This document shows, one piece after another, positions 1-8,197 of a stretch of DNA of 64,000 nt; within the stretch, counting starts at the first letter, position 1; each line of letters begins with the position of its first letter. Position numbers and translations under genes: made by a program. This DNA comes from Pseudonocardia parietis (GTDB lineage Bacteria; Actinomycetota; Actinomycetes; Mycobacteriales; Pseudonocardiaceae). The notes under the pieces were generated by a model, which worked only from the letters and a program-made list of their open reading frames with translations, did no database searches and was not told the DNA's origin. Where the stretch lies: assembly GCF_017876315.1 (NCBI RefSeq), contig NZ_JAGINU010000002.1, positions 124,001-188,000 on the forward strand, written 5' to 3'.

Positions 1-1
1 C

Positions 2-241
2 CAGGCCGCGGATCAAGTCGCCGAGTACCGCTCGAACCTGATCGCATTCGCCGACCGCCTCGCCGGAGACGGCTGGGGCACCGAGGTCATCGGCCCCCTG
101 CAGGACACCCAATCCAGCCTCACAGCCTGGGAGAACCTCTACCGCGACACGGCAGAGCGGATCAAGAACCAGGGGGACCAGGGCGCAGCCGCCTACGACC
201 AGGCGCCCTACGTGCCCGGCCCGCACGCCGTCCTTAGCTGA
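2..241 (+). CDS. C-terminal part of a small helical protein (5' end outside window)
   Basis: An open frame enters from the left edge and ends at TGA 239-241, giving 79 residues. The visible part is polar and helical, with 'DTQSSLTAWENLYRDTAE' in the middle and a short proline-rich end (APYVPGPHAVLS). It sits 61 bases upstream of a WXG100-like gene on the same strand, and its size and helical character fit a partner of that protein. It lacks a clear W-x-G turn, so WXG100 membership is only a guess. Codon choice matches the neighbours. Confidence 0.6.
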   Translation, partial: QAADQVAEYRSNLIAFADRLAGDGWGTEVIGPLQDTQSSLTAWENLYRDTAERIKNQGDQGAAAYDQAPYVPGPHAVLS

Positions 242-302
242 CCCGAATCGAGCACAACACGGCTCAGCCGTTTCCCTCCACCTCCAGCAAGGAGCTCCAC
301 CG

Positions 303-599
303 ATGGCGAATCTCAACGTCGACGGCAACACCGAAGTGCTGGCCGCTGCCCTGCAGGACGCAGCTGGCGACCTCGAAGGAATCGGGCAGACCCATCACAG
401 CCTGGTCGAAGAGTTCGAGACCTACGGCTGGACTGGCCTCGATGCCCTCGAGGGAGCCCAGAGCCACATCACCTCAGTCACCGACAGCCTGATCACCGTC
501 GCCGACAAGATCGGTATCGGTGGCCAGATCGTGCGCGACGCGCTCCTGAGCAACCACATGATCACCAACGCGACCAAGGAGTCCCTCGGCCACGGCTGA
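303..599 (+). CDS. WXG100-like small helical protein
   Basis: A 98-residue protein made of two predicted helices separated by a turn containing W-T-G (around residues 45-47, 'YGWTGLDALEGA'). That is the size and layout of ESAT-6/WXG100 proteins, which are type VII secretion substrates and helical-hairpin dimers. No ESX core genes are present, so a secreted role is unproven. The preceding partial gene may be its partner. It lies upstream of the FtsK/TraB-like translocase but is separated from it by a strong hairpin at 647-689, so it is probably a separate transcript. Start ATG 303 follows AAGGAG about 8 bases upstream. Confidence 0.7.
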   Translation: MANLNVDGNTEVLAAALQDAAGDLEGIGQTHHSLVEEFETYGWTGLDALEGAQSHITSVTDSLITVADKIGIGGQIVRDALLSNHMITNATKESLGHG

Positions 600-646
600 G
601 CGGCCCGCGCCCACCGCCCACCCTCAGCGCTGATGGCGCCCGGGTG

Positions 647-689
647 GTGATCAGCCCCTTCCCGACCGCGTCGGGGAGGGGCTGATCAC
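647..689 (+). terminator. Long near-perfect hairpin, likely terminator
   Basis: Arms 647-666 and 670-689 pair over 20 positions with one wobble and a 3-base loop (CGC). There is no U-tract, as is usual for actinobacterial terminators. It separates the WXG100-like gene from the translocase gene. Confidence 0.75.
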
Positions 690-773
690 GTTCCCCGACC
701 CACCAGCACCACCCTCCGGCCGCGTGCCCCGCCGCCCACCCGTCACCACTGGTGGCGAGGAAGGAGCCTTGCC

Positions 774-2984
774 ATGGGCTCGACTGTGACCCGCCAGACT
801 CGCTTCCAGAACGCCGCTGTCCGCTCCCGGACCCGAGAGCGCGCCCGGCAGAACACTGCCACCGCCGTTCCCAGCACCGGCCGCAGTCGACGTCCCCGCA
901 CGGAACCCGCCAACCAGGACGACCAACCCCTCTCGGCGCGAGCCGCGGGATGGCAGCGGCTGCGTAGCAGCGTCGTCGGGGACGGTCCCGTACCCAGCGA
1001 AGACAGCACCGACGACCAACGCACGGAGAACCTGCGCCGGTGGATGGTCAACGACCGAAACCGGCGCCGCCGCTGGCCCTGGATCCCCGCTGCCATCGCC
1101 GGAGTGGCCGGCCTGAGCGCGCACTTTCTCGGCGCTGGTCTACACACGCTCAGCGCAGACATCGCCCCCACCGTGCTGGCCTGGCCAGCCACCCTCGCCC
1201 CGCTGATCGGCACGCTGGCGTTCACCCTCCGGCACCGCCACGCGGCGACGCGCTGGCTACCCGAACTCGCGGTCTTCGGCTTCGGCTCCGCGGCGCTGAC
1301 CTACTTGCTCGCTATCGACGGCCCCTCGCCGTTCATCGCGCTTGTCGCGCTCGTCGCGACGATCATCAGCGCCACCCGCTGGTGGCGCGCCCATCCGATC
1401 GGCCCGCAGGTCAAGCGCTTGGTCCCGCCCGAACTAGCCCCGATCACCCCTGCAGTCCCGGACCCTGAGCGCGACCCATACTGCGTGGCCTGGTTGGAGA
1501 ACAACGCCAGCAAGGACGGGAAAGCCCCCGGGTCGCGACTGACGAACCGACGCGACGACGAGTTCACCACCAACTACGACATCGCGCTCAAGCGCGGCCA
1601 CCAGACTGTTCACGACCTGCAACCCAACCGCGCGAAGCTCGCCGGCGGACTCGGCGAGGACACCGAGCGGGTGCTGTTCAAAGCCCCGCCTCGCGGGATG
1701 GGTGCCCACTGGGCCCGGATGACGATCATCCGTAAGGACCCGGTTGCCGACACCCGCTTCTACACCGGACCGCAGGTCGAAGACGGCGTGATCAAGAACG
1801 TCGCTCGACTCGTCGACGGTTCCGGCGAGATGGACGTGACCATGTGGGACGACAACGGGACCGTCGGCACCATGATCGTGGGCTCCACCGGCGGGGGAAA
1901 GTCCGGAGCGGCGAACATCGTCACCTGCTCCGCGATGTCGACCGGTCTGCTGAACCTGCTCTACGCCGACCCCAAGGGCAACTCCTCGACCGCGCTGGCC
2001 ACCCGAGCCCGCGTCGCGGTCATCGGCAAGCAGAACGTGCTGCGGCTGCCACAGCTGATGACCGCGATGCTCGCCGCCCGAGCTGAGCTCGCCGCCGAGC
2101 TCAGCTCCGACCTGATCTTCCCGAGCCGGGAGATCCCGGGATGGATGCTGCTGCACGACGAGTACTCGCTGATCGCAAGCGACCCGGGAGCCCAGAAGAC
2201 CTGGACCGAGACCGTCAACATCGTGCGCGCCTACGGCATGTGGGCGGTGGCACTCAACCAGTCCCTGGGACAGCCACAGTGGGGTACCGACCACGCCCGC
2301 TCGGCGTTCGCGTCCCAGGTCGTGGCCTTCCGGATCAACTCCAAGTCCGGCTCCGACCTGGTCCCGGGACTCACCTTCGACCCGAATGACCTCCCCGTCG
2401 ACGACCGCGGACGTCCAGTGCCGGGAATGGCCGTACACGCCCACCACGACACCCCGACCCGCTGGGACTTCCTGCCCTCAACGGCAGACGCCGAGCGCAT
2501 GGCCGCGAAGGAACTGCCGGCCCCGCCAATCACCACCGTGACCGCATTCGACGAGTTCTTCGCCCAGCCCGACCTGCACCCGCTCGACGAGGCCGCCATC
2601 ACCAGCGTCCTCGGCCCAGCAGTCAACGGACGCTGGCAGGTGGGCGGTCCAGGCGCGACACACCAGTTCCGTAGCGGCGACGCCGCGCCAGGCCCCGGCG
2701 CCGGCCCGACGGACTTCGCACCGAAGCAACCCACCCGGGGGCGTTGGGGACAGCGCGGCACCTCCGCCTCAGGCAGCCACCACGCGGCGCTCACCCCAGT
2801 GCAGGCAGAGGTGCTCGAGATCGTGCGCGGCGGCACGGGCGTGACCGGGGAAATCGTCGAGGCTGCGACCGCTGCGCGGTCGAGCGTCATGAACGCCCTC
2901 GACGTCCTCATCGACCGCGAGCTGATCGAGAAGCTCAGCCACGGCCGCTACCAGCACATCCCGATGACCAGTACATCGACGTGA
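774..2984 (+). CDS. FtsK/SpoIIIE-family DNA translocase (TraB-like transfer protein)
   Basis: A 736-residue membrane-anchored hexameric-type motor. The N-terminus is basic and disordered. Hydrophobic segments lie near residues 101-122, 134-152, 164-181 and 186-199. The ATPase domain has Walker A GSTGGGKS at about 370-377 and a Walker B-like strand ending in D462-E463 (MLLHDEY). A winged helix (about 675-730, 'LTPVQAEVLEIVRGG') matches the DNA-reading gamma-like module of FtsK and TraB. In actinomycete ICEs such proteins move double-stranded DNA between mycelia and need no relaxase, which is family knowledge; the role here is inferred. Start ATG 774 follows AGGAAGGAG. The gene lies between two terminators, so it appears monocistronic. 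Confidence 0.88.
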   Translation: MGSTVTRQTRFQNAAVRSRTRERARQNTATAVPSTGRSRRPRTEPANQDDQPLSARAAGWQRLRSSVVGDGPVPSEDSTDDQRTENLRRWMVNDRNRRRRWPWIPAAIAGVAGLSAHFLGAGLHTLSADIAPTVLAWPATLAPLIGTLAFTLRHRHAATRWLPELAVFGFGSAALTYLLAIDGPSPFIALVALVATIISATRWWRAHPIGPQVKRLVPPELAPITPAVPDPERDPYCVAWLENNASKDGKAPGSRLTNRRDDEFTTNYDIALKRGHQTVHDLQPNRAKLAGGLGEDTERVLFKAPPRGMGAHWARMTIIRKDPVADTRFYTGPQVEDGVIKNVARLVDGSGEMDVTMWDDNGTVGTMIVGSTGGGKSGAANIVTCSAMSTGLLNLLYADPKGNSSTALATRARVAVIGKQNVLRLPQLMTAMLAARAELAAELSSDLIFPSREIPGWMLLHDEYSLIASDPGAQKTWTETVNIVRAYGMWAVALNQSLGQPQWGTDHARSAFASQVVAFRINSKSGSDLVPGLTFDPNDLPVDDRGRPVPGMAVHAHHDTPTRWDFLPSTADAERMAAKELPAPPITTVTAFDEFFAQPDLHPLDEAAITSVLGPAVNGRWQVGGPGATHQFRSGDAAPGPGAGPTDFAPKQPTRGRWGQRGTSASGSHHAALTPVQAEVLEIVRGGTGVTGEIVEAATAARSSVMNALDVLIDRELIEKLSHGRYQHIPMTSTST

Positions 2985-2995
2985 TCCATCACGAA

Positions 2996-3041
2996 ACGAG
3001 CCCGGACGCCCAACCTCTCACAGCCACGCGTCCGGGCTCGT
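2996..3041 (+). terminator. Hairpin terminator after the translocase gene
   Basis: A perfect 14-bp inverted repeat (ACGAGCCCGGACGC, and its complement at 3028-3041) with an 18-base loop, starting 12 bases after the translocase stop codon. Confidence 0.8.
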
Positions 3042-3068
3042 CTGCCGACCCAGAGATCGGAGCGACCA

Positions 3069-3365
3069 GTGTTTCAGAACCCGGCTACAGATCGTGGCGC
3101 CGCCACGGCCCCGTCCTCGCTCCTCGAACTTGACCAAGAGCCACCGCGAGATTGGCAGGAACGAGGGCTCTGTGCGCAGACCGACCCCGAGGCCTTCTTC
3201 CCCGAGCACGGAGCGTCGACCAAGGACGCCAAGAAGGTGTGCGCCCTCTGCGAGGTCCGCACCGAATGCCTGGCCTACGCCCTTGAGCGCCGCGAAGCTG
3301 GCGTCTGGGGCGGACTCACAGAACGGGAGCGCCGCCACTTCCGCGCCGAGCAGCGGGGGCGGTGA
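3069..3365 (+). CDS. WhiB-family iron-sulfur transcription factor
   Basis: A 98-residue Wbl protein. Four cysteines are arranged C-x(n)-C-x2-C-x5-C (LCAQTD ... VCALCEVRTEC), which binds a [4Fe-4S] cluster. The downstream GVWGGLTERERR is the family's G-[VI]-W-G-G turn plus a basic DNA-binding tail. Wbl proteins act with the primary sigma factor region 4 and control development, redox response or conjugation in actinobacteria. GTG 3069 is preceded by GGAG at a good distance. It begins a short operon with the SsgA-like gene 7 bases downstream. The target genes cannot be read from the sequence. Confidence 0.93.
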   Translation: MFQNPATDRGAATAPSSLLELDQEPPRDWQERGLCAQTDPEAFFPEHGASTKDAKKVCALCEVRTECLAYALERREAGVWGGLTERERRHFRAEQRGR

Positions 3366-3372
3366 CACAGCG

Positions 3373-3846
3373 ATGACTGCTCACCCGTCAACCGCCATCA
3401 CCACCACCTTCGAAGGTCGGCTCTACCACCTTGACCCGTCCACCGGGGTCCACACCGCGCCCCTGGTCGTGGCGATGTCCTACGCCGCCACCGATCCCTA
3501 CACCGTCGACGTGCGGCTCACCGATGCCTCCGGCCAGGCCCCGGTGGTGACCTGCGCCGTGGGCCGCGACCTGCTTGCCGGCGGGCTGAGTACCAGCAGT
3601 GACACCACTGCTCCAGACCAGCCCGCGGCCGAAGTCTGCGTCGCTACCCGTGGTCTGGCCTGCGGCGACTGGACACTGATCACCTGGTACTCGCCAGGCG
3701 ATCGGGCCGAGATCGGGATCCCCACCTACGAGCTGATCGAGTTTCTTGCCGAGACCGAGGACCTCGTTGCCCCGGGCACCGAAGCCGCCCACCTGGAGCT
3801 TGACTCCGAGATCCGTGAACTGCTCAAGCGCGAGACGGGCCGGTGA
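3373..3846 (+). CDS. SsgA/SsgB-like sporulation and cell-division protein
   Basis: A 157-residue protein resembling the SsgA-like family (SALPs), which localise FtsZ and wall remodelling during septation in sporulating actinomycetes. Family-like blocks are 'MSYAATDPYTVDVRLTDASG', then 'CAVGRDLLAGGL', then 'GDWTLITW', and a closing 'ELIEFLAETEDLVAPGTE' that matches the family's conserved C-terminal helix. ATG 3373 is chosen over an upstream in-frame start because the upstream stretch overlaps whiB. Its stop overlaps the start of the next gene (TGATG at 3844-3848), implying translational coupling. Element-borne SALPs beside WhiB could adjust host septation during transfer; that role is inference. 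Confidence 0.75.
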   Translation: MTAHPSTAITTTFEGRLYHLDPSTGVHTAPLVVAMSYAATDPYTVDVRLTDASGQAPVVTCAVGRDLLAGGLSTSSDTTAPDQPAAEVCVATRGLACGDWTLITWYSPGDRAEIGIPTYELIEFLAETEDLVAPGTEAAHLELDSEIRELLKRETGR

Positions 3847-4010
3847 TGCAGGTACGAGGCCGGTGCCGGTACTGCCGCCGCACAATCGCCGGGCCGCTCC
3901 CAGTACCCGCCTCCACGACGCAGACGGAGAGCGAGAGGCAGATCGAGATCCCGCAGGTCTGCACACGTCGACGCTGCCAGCGCCGCGCCGCAAAGGACCC
4001 GCGTGGGTAA
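3846..4010 (+). CDS. 54-residue zinc-ribbon-like protein
   Basis: A short frame starts at ATG 3846 inside the SsgA-like stop codon and ends at TAA 4008-4010, overlapping the next gene by 8 bases. The protein has a CxxC pair (RCRYCRR) near the N-terminus and a second cysteine pair C-x4-C (VCTRRRCQRR) near residue 40. It is strongly basic at both ends, as expected for a zinc ribbon that binds nucleic acid. The overlap at both ends with well-supported genes is the main argument that it is translated. It is below usual gene-calling length. Confidence 0.65.
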   Translation: MQVRGRCRYCRRTIAGPLPVPASTTQTESERQIEIPQVCTRRRCQRRAAKDPRG

Positions 4011-4200
4011 AGACCTCGCCAGCATCCTGTCTGCCGCTGACCAACAAGGATTCGCCCTACGCCCCACCCGCCGCGGACACGTCGTCGTCACGCGAGCTGA
4101 CGGCTCCCGCGTCACCACAGTCAGCGGCACCGGCAACCGGCACACCCGAATCCGCGTCCTGGCCCAGCTCCGCCGAGCCGGCTTCGACTGGCCGCAGTAG
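4003..4200 (+). CDS. Small HicA-like (dsRBD-fold) protein
   Basis: A 65-residue protein from GTG 4003. The pattern 'ILSAADQQGFALRPTRRGHVVVTRADG' followed by 'RIRVLAQLRRAGF' resembles HicA mRNA-interferase toxins, with R-G-H in the place of the catalytic G-S-H motif. No HicB-like antitoxin lies next to it, so a free toxin is unlikely. It may instead be an RNA-binding relative that is common on actinobacterial plasmids. It is coupled to the zinc-ribbon gene upstream. Confidence 0.6.
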   Translation: MGKDLASILSAADQQGFALRPTRRGHVVVTRADGSRVTTVSGTGNRHTRIRVLAQLRRAGFDWPQ

Positions 4201-4235
4201 CGCCACCGGCCACTAACCAGAAGGGCACCGCCACC

Positions 4236-4703
4236 ATGCTCACCAGCACGACCCTCACCGGGCACATCCGAACCGTCACCCGCCGCTTGAGGCTCCGCCC
4301 GATAGCTCCAGCAAAGTGCCCGGAGTGGACTGTGGCCGGGCTGCTCGGCAGCCCAACCGTCGACGAGATCGCCGCCGAAGTCGGCCAGCCCAGCGACCTG
4401 AGGACCATCCACTACAAGCTGCTGAAAGCAGCGGCGCTGCACGACGTCCACACGCCGCAGGGAAAGTCGCTGCTCAACGCCGCGCAGATCGTCGACTCAC
4501 TGCACGCCACCTGGATCTGGAACCGAGACCCCGACGCTGCCTATGCCGCTCGCCAGTGTCTACACGCACTTGGCGCCGCCGGACCCGACGACGGCTTCTA
4601 CCTCCATGCCGGGCGATGGGAGCTCGCCCGTCAGTGGGCGCGCCATCTCTCGCTGCTGCCCAGCAGGGAGACCAGCCAGCCCCCATGGGCGACAACGCTG
4701 TGA
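4236..4703 (+). CDS. Hypothetical protein, 155 residues
   Basis: It starts at ATG 4236 after AGAAGGG. The protein is helical, with a basic N-terminus, a middle resembling a short helix-turn-helix (TVDEIAAEVGQPSDLRTIHYKLLKAA, residues about 42-67) and a tryptophan-rich end. The family is not recognised. It lies 35 bases after the HicA-like gene in the same run of small plasmid-type genes and is followed by a terminator hairpin at 4756-4800. Confidence 0.65.
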   Translation: MLTSTTLTGHIRTVTRRLRLRPIAPAKCPEWTVAGLLGSPTVDEIAAEVGQPSDLRTIHYKLLKAAALHDVHTPQGKSLLNAAQIVDSLHATWIWNRDPDAAYAARQCLHALGAAGPDDGFYLHAGRWELARQWARHLSLLPSRETSQPPWATTL

Positions 4704-4755
4704 TCAGCCACGAGCTCCGGCGCTGAAGCCGACCGGCTCGCCGCACCGCTCGACT

Positions 4756-4800
4756 CAGGCGGGGCGCGGACGACGCTTGCCTGCACCCGCGCCCCGCCTG
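4756..4800 (+). terminator. Perfect 14-bp hairpin terminator
   Basis: CAGGCGGGGCGCGG at 4756-4769 pairs perfectly with 4787-4800 across a 17-base loop. It closes the whiB-to-4703 transcription unit. Confidence 0.75.
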
Positions 4801-4867
4801 TCCCCACCGGCTGCTGCTCGTCGAAAGCGGGCAGGCCAGACCACCACAGCACGCACCAGGAGCCCAC

Positions 4868-5119
4868 ATGCCCTTCATCGACACCGCCGTCCACCTCGCC
4901 CCGGAGCGGGTGCTCATCTCTGTCTGCACCGCGACAGACCCCTCCGAGCTCGCGGAGGCCAAGTCGATCGTCGCTCTCGGCCTGCGCACCGAGCACGACC
5001 CCGCCGTCGCTGACCTGGACTGGACCGCGATCACCGACGCTGACAAGGCCTCCGACGACTTCAATGCCGCTGTCCACGCTCGCCTGCTTGGTATGCGGAC
5101 TGCTCGGTCCGCTCGATGA
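4868..5119 (+). CDS. Hypothetical protein, 83 residues
   Basis: ATG 4868 follows an AGGAG about 7 bases upstream. The product is soluble, with an N-terminal beta-rich stretch and a helical end. The family is not recognised. Its TGA shares bases with the next gene's ATG (ATGA at 5116-5119), so it is translationally coupled to the membrane protein downstream. Confidence 0.6.
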   Translation: MPFIDTAVHLAPERVLISVCTATDPSELAEAKSIVALGLRTEHDPAVADLDWTAITDADKASDDFNAAVHARLLGMRTARSAR

Positions 5120-5721
5120 TGGGGCGCTCGCACGCCATCACCGGAGGCGCAGCCGGCCTGGCCATCGCCCACGTCACCGCGACGGGCGCCGCGGTGGCTG
5201 CGGCCTGCTGGGCTGCCGGCTCGGTCGCCGGGCTCGCGCCGGACTTGTGCCATCCGAAGGCGACGATCGTGCGGATGCTGGGCCCGATCGGCGCCGTGCT
5301 GTGCCGCATCGTCCGGGCGATTTCTAGGGCAGTCGGGCTGCCCGCCCACCGCGGGATCACCCACTCCGCGGTCGTTGTCGTGCCGGTTCTGACCACAGCC
5401 CTGTTCGCCGCCCTGACCGCAGCGGCGCCCGACCTCGCGGTGCCGGTTGCCGCGGCGGCCGGCGCGGGCGCCCTCTCGGCGCTGCTCGGGGACTGGATCA
5501 CCTTGGACTCGGTGCGCTCACTGCTGTGGCCGCTCATGCGCCGCACCCCGGGCCCGCCCCGTTGGCTGCGTATCCGTACCGGCGGCGGTGTCGAGACGAA
5601 GCTCATCGTCCCGGTCCTCACCGTCGCGACCGTCGCGCTCGCAGCAACTGTGGTCATCGGCTGGCCCGCTCGAGCGTGGCTCGCACATCTGTCCATGCCT
5701 CAACCACCGTCGCCGGCGTAG
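5116..5721 (+). CDS. YdjM-like (DUF457) membrane-bound metal-dependent hydrolase
   Basis: A 201-residue protein with about four hydrophobic segments (near residues 8-33, 49-60, 88-121 and 161-185). Three conserved polar signatures are present: GRSHAITGG at the N-terminus, HRGITHS near residue 76 and GDWITLDS near residue 126. These His/Asp positions are the metal-ligand pattern of the YdjM/DUF457 family of inner-membrane hydrolases. The substrate is unknown. It is coupled to the 83-residue protein by an ATGA overlap. Confidence 0.75.
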   Translation: MMGRSHAITGGAAGLAIAHVTATGAAVAAACWAAGSVAGLAPDLCHPKATIVRMLGPIGAVLCRIVRAISRAVGLPAHRGITHSAVVVVPVLTTALFAALTAAAPDLAVPVAAAAGAGALSALLGDWITLDSVRSLLWPLMRRTPGPPRWLRIRTGGGVETKLIVPVLTVATVALAATVVIGWPARAWLAHLSMPQPPSPA

Positions 5722-5865
5722 GCGAATCATGTGGCCTCGAAACCGTCGGACGCACCTGGTAAATCATCCGGAACTGCCAGGAACAGGCGGGTCGTCCGAC
5801 CGAATCCCTAGACCGCCGAGCGCGGCCTCGCGCAGGCGCCGAGATGGAGCAGGGAGTCACAAACG

Positions 5866-6114
5866 ATGACAGAAACCTCCACGCCGACACCGGCGACGGC
5901 TACCGACGGGTTCCCAGCAGTCGATCGGGCCACCGAGACCGATCTCATCGAGGCACTCGCGTACGTTCTCGATCCGATCGCATTCGAATCGTTGCCGCCC
6001 GACCCGGTACTCGGACAGCTGTGGGCGCAGATCTCGCGTCAGGGGACCGCGCGGCAGCATGCGGAACGCGCGATACGGGTGGGCTACCGGCTCTCGAGCG
6101 GAAGCCAGTCGTGA
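5866..6114 (+). CDS. Hypothetical protein, 82 residues
   Basis: A short helical protein ('DLIEALAYVLDPIAFESLPPDP' in the centre) starting at ATG 5866. It has no recognised family. Its stop overlaps the next gene's GTG (GTGA at 6111-6114), which suggests a two-gene operon. The 144 bases upstream of it hold no other gene that I can support. Confidence 0.55.
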   Translation: MTETSTPTPATATDGFPAVDRATETDLIEALAYVLDPIAFESLPPDPVLGQLWAQISRQGTARQHAERAIRVGYRLSSGSQS

Positions 6115-6539
6115 CCGCGGTGGCCGAGGCCAGCCGTGACCGCCTGGTCACCCTGGTCGTGGCTCACCGCAGCAGGCAGGCGACCTACCGGCGAGCCCTG
6201 GCCGCCGAAGACCGGGCGGAGGCCGCCGCATGTGTCGCCGCCCTCGAGCGAATCGCCGAGGCAGTAGGGCAGGAGGGGGAAGCAGCCCTGGCCGCAGCCC
6301 TTGGGGCAGAGGGCACGGCCGGGGCGGTCTTGCTCACATTGCTGACCTGTGATGACGACGTTTCGCAGATCCAGGTTCGCCAAGCACTGGTCGGGTACCA
6401 GCGCGACATCGACGCCGTCGACAGCGTCCTGGCCGCCAGCGTGGCGGACGCTGTTCGAGCGGGCGAGCCCTGGACCGCCCCGGAGGACGGTCGGGAGACA
6501 TCCTCGGCTGCCGATCTCGCTGTCGAGGCCCGCCGGTAA
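6111..6539 (+). CDS. Hypothetical alanine-rich helical protein, 142 residues
   Basis: GTG 6111 is chosen because it overlaps the preceding stop codon; earlier in-frame codons would run through that gene. The sequence is almost entirely alpha-helical ('RRALAAEDRAEAAACVAALE') and rich in Ala, Glu and Arg, suggesting a coiled coil or helical bundle. The family is not recognised. A hairpin at 6552-6590 follows. Confidence 0.55.
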   Translation: MTAVAEASRDRLVTLVVAHRSRQATYRRALAAEDRAEAAACVAALERIAEAVGQEGEAALAAALGAEGTAGAVLLTLLTCDDDVSQIQVRQALVGYQRDIDAVDSVLAASVADAVRAGEPWTAPEDGRETSSAADLAVEARR

Positions 6540-6551
6540 CGTCCGTGGCAT

Positions 6552-6590
6552 GACGAAGGCCCGCCCCCGGGAACGGGGACGGGCCTCGTC
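6552..6590 (+). terminator. Hairpin terminator
   Basis: AGGCCCGCCCCCG at 6557-6569 pairs with 6574-6586 with one wobble, and the stem extends outward through GACGA/TCGTC with one bulged base. It lies 13 bases after the stop at 6539. Confidence 0.75.
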
Positions 6591-6713
6591 AGTACAAAGC
6601 CCCGGCGACATGACCTACTCGGTCAGGGGCCATCCGGGGCAATTCGAGGCCCACGATACACGAAGTGCCACCAACAGGCACCGCGCGGCACCGACTGACA
6701 CCAGTGAGAGGCG

Positions 6714-7400
6714 ATGATGAGCGACCCCGACCGCTGGATCGAGGACTGGCTCTCGCCGCCCAGGCTCGCCGTCTACCTCGCCGCCACCGGCCACGACCTG
6801 GATCGCGCCCTCGCCCTGTACGAATGGAACGCCCGCGCCGCCGCCGCCCTGCATCACGACCTCGGCCACCTCGAAGTCGGACTCCGCAACGCCTACGACC
6901 GCGCCCTACGGCGCCGCGACACCCCGCGTGACCGGCACTGGGCGTTCGACCCGTCCCGGCACTTCCCGGTCGTCGAGCAGCGCGCGAGGAACGGCGCCGT
7001 GATCGACGCGAACGCGAAGCCGCGCGCCCAGATCGAGAGCGCGGTCCGCTCGGCCCGACGCGACGCCAAGGGCGCCCCGACACCTCCCGGGAAAGTCATC
7101 GCCGAACTGCAGTTCGGGTTCTGGCGCTACCTCTCGGCTGCCCGCCACCACGACACGCTGTGGATCCCGTACCTGCGGACCGCGTTCCGGCGCGGCACCG
7201 ACCGCCGCGACGTCGACAAGCCCGTGGGCCGACTCCACCAGCTCCGAAACCGGGTGGCACACAATGAGACCTTGATCGAGCTGGATCTTCGGGCCCGGCA
7301 CCGCGACCTCTTCGCAGTGGCCCGCCTTCTGTCGGTGCCGCTGCACGACCACATCGCGGACTGTTCGCCGGTCCCGGCTGTGCTTGACGATCGGCCCTGA
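6714..7400 (+). CDS. Abi_2-like abortive-infection protein with HEPN RNase motif
   Basis: A 228-residue protein resembling the Abi_2 (AbiD/AbiF) family of anti-phage proteins. The N-terminal block contains 'LEVGLRNAYDRAL' and the middle 'KVIAELQFGFWRYLS', both typical of the family. Near residue 178 'LRNRVAHNE' gives the R-x4-H motif that forms the HEPN RNase active site. Family members are thought to cleave RNA when phage infection triggers them. It has its own ribosome-binding site (GAGAGGCG before ATG 6714; a second ATG follows directly), a terminator upstream and a convergent gene downstream, so it stands alone, as cargo defence genes often do. Confidence 0.78.
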   Translation: MMSDPDRWIEDWLSPPRLAVYLAATGHDLDRALALYEWNARAAAALHHDLGHLEVGLRNAYDRALRRRDTPRDRHWAFDPSRHFPVVEQRARNGAVIDANAKPRAQIESAVRSARRDAKGAPTPPGKVIAELQFGFWRYLSAARHHDTLWIPYLRTAFRRGTDRRDVDKPVGRLHQLRNRVAHNETLIELDLRARHRDLFAVARLLSVPLHDHIADCSPVPAVLDDRP

Positions 7401-7408
7401 CGGGGCGC

Positions 7409-7603
7409 CTACTGGCCGCCGACGTTGATCCTGGTCCCGGCTGGCGCCGGGGTGTCGAGGTCCGTCACCGGCTCCCCGTCGAGGAGGAGCACACCGCGCT
7501 CCAGGTGTCCACGGAGCCGTTCCTCGTCGATGCCAGCGCTCACTGCGCGGCTCCGCACGGTCGGGGCCGGTGCGGTGTCCTCGGTCTCGGTCTCGTCTGA
7601 CAC
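7409..7603 (-). CDS. Small hypothetical protein, 64 residues
   Basis: A short frame convergent with the Abi-like gene (9 bases between stops). After an acidic N-terminus it contains 'GIDEERLRGHLERGVLLLDG' and a P-x-P-x-G-T-R end, a pattern seen in small actinobacterial proteins with an S4-like layout. The function is unknown. Codon use is typical of the window. Confidence 0.5.
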   Translation of the reverse strand: MSDETETEDTAPAPTVRSRAVSAGIDEERLRGHLERGVLLLDGEPVTDLDTPAPAGTRINVGGQ

Positions 7604-7696
7604 CCCTCCAGTGTGCCTTCGGGCCGCTTCGACCGGCGGAATGCGTGACCGGCGCCGCCGTCGCGGACGCCGAGCTGCGCGCAGGCGTTGAGGAGG

Positions 7697-8197
7697 TCAC
7701 GCTGTGTTGAAGGTGACCTGGGCCCCGATGAGTCGGCCTTCGGCGCGGGCGTGGTCAATCCGGGCAGTGCGATCGGCGGCATGCAGATCGATCCCGGTCG
7801 CGACGAGCACGGCCAACGCCCCGCGCTGTGCGGCGATGCTGGCCCAGCCATCCGGGGCGGCGGGGCCGACGTCCCCGTCATATCCCAGCATCCCGGCGGC
7901 GAGCTCCAGCAGCCCTGCGGCGGGGGAGAAGGTCGCCGCACCGCCGGAGAGCACTGGTAGCCCGCACAGGGCGTCGACGTCGAGGGTGGGGACGAGGGCG
8001 AAACCGTCGCTGAGTAGCGCAGCGAGCACGGCATCGACGACCTCGGCGCCGGGACGCTGGTCGCCGGTGAGGACCTGCAAGTGCGGGACAAGGGTGAGCG
8101 TCGCGACGGCGGTGGTGCCGTCCCGATCCTGGGCCGCATAGACACCTGGGGTGGCGTTGATCGTGAGCAGCGGGTCCGGATCGAGCTCATCGGTCAC
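7697..8197 (-). CDS. Hypothetical protein, 166 residues
   Basis: Starts at GTG 8197. It is a soluble, mildly acidic alpha/beta protein, with 'TLTLVPHLQVLTGDQRPGAE' near the N-terminus and 'GALAVLVATGIDLHAADR' near the C-terminus. The family is not recognised. A 26-codon open frame upstream (ATG 8274) ends in an overlapping GTGA at 8194-8197, so it could be a leader peptide, but this is weak. Confidence 0.55.
   Translation of the reverse strand: MTDELDPDPLLTINATPGVYAAQDRDGTTAVATLTLVPHLQVLTGDQRPGAEVVDAVLAALLSDGFALVPTLDVDALCGLPVLSGGAATFSPAAGLLELAAGMLGYDGDVGPAAPDGWASIAAQRGALAVLVATGIDLHAADRTARIDHARAEGRLIGAQVTFNTA

Noticed and set aside
4003..4200. HicAB toxin-antitoxin system
   Set aside because: No HicB-like gene adjoins and the catalytic G-S-H is R-G-H; kept as HicA-like only.
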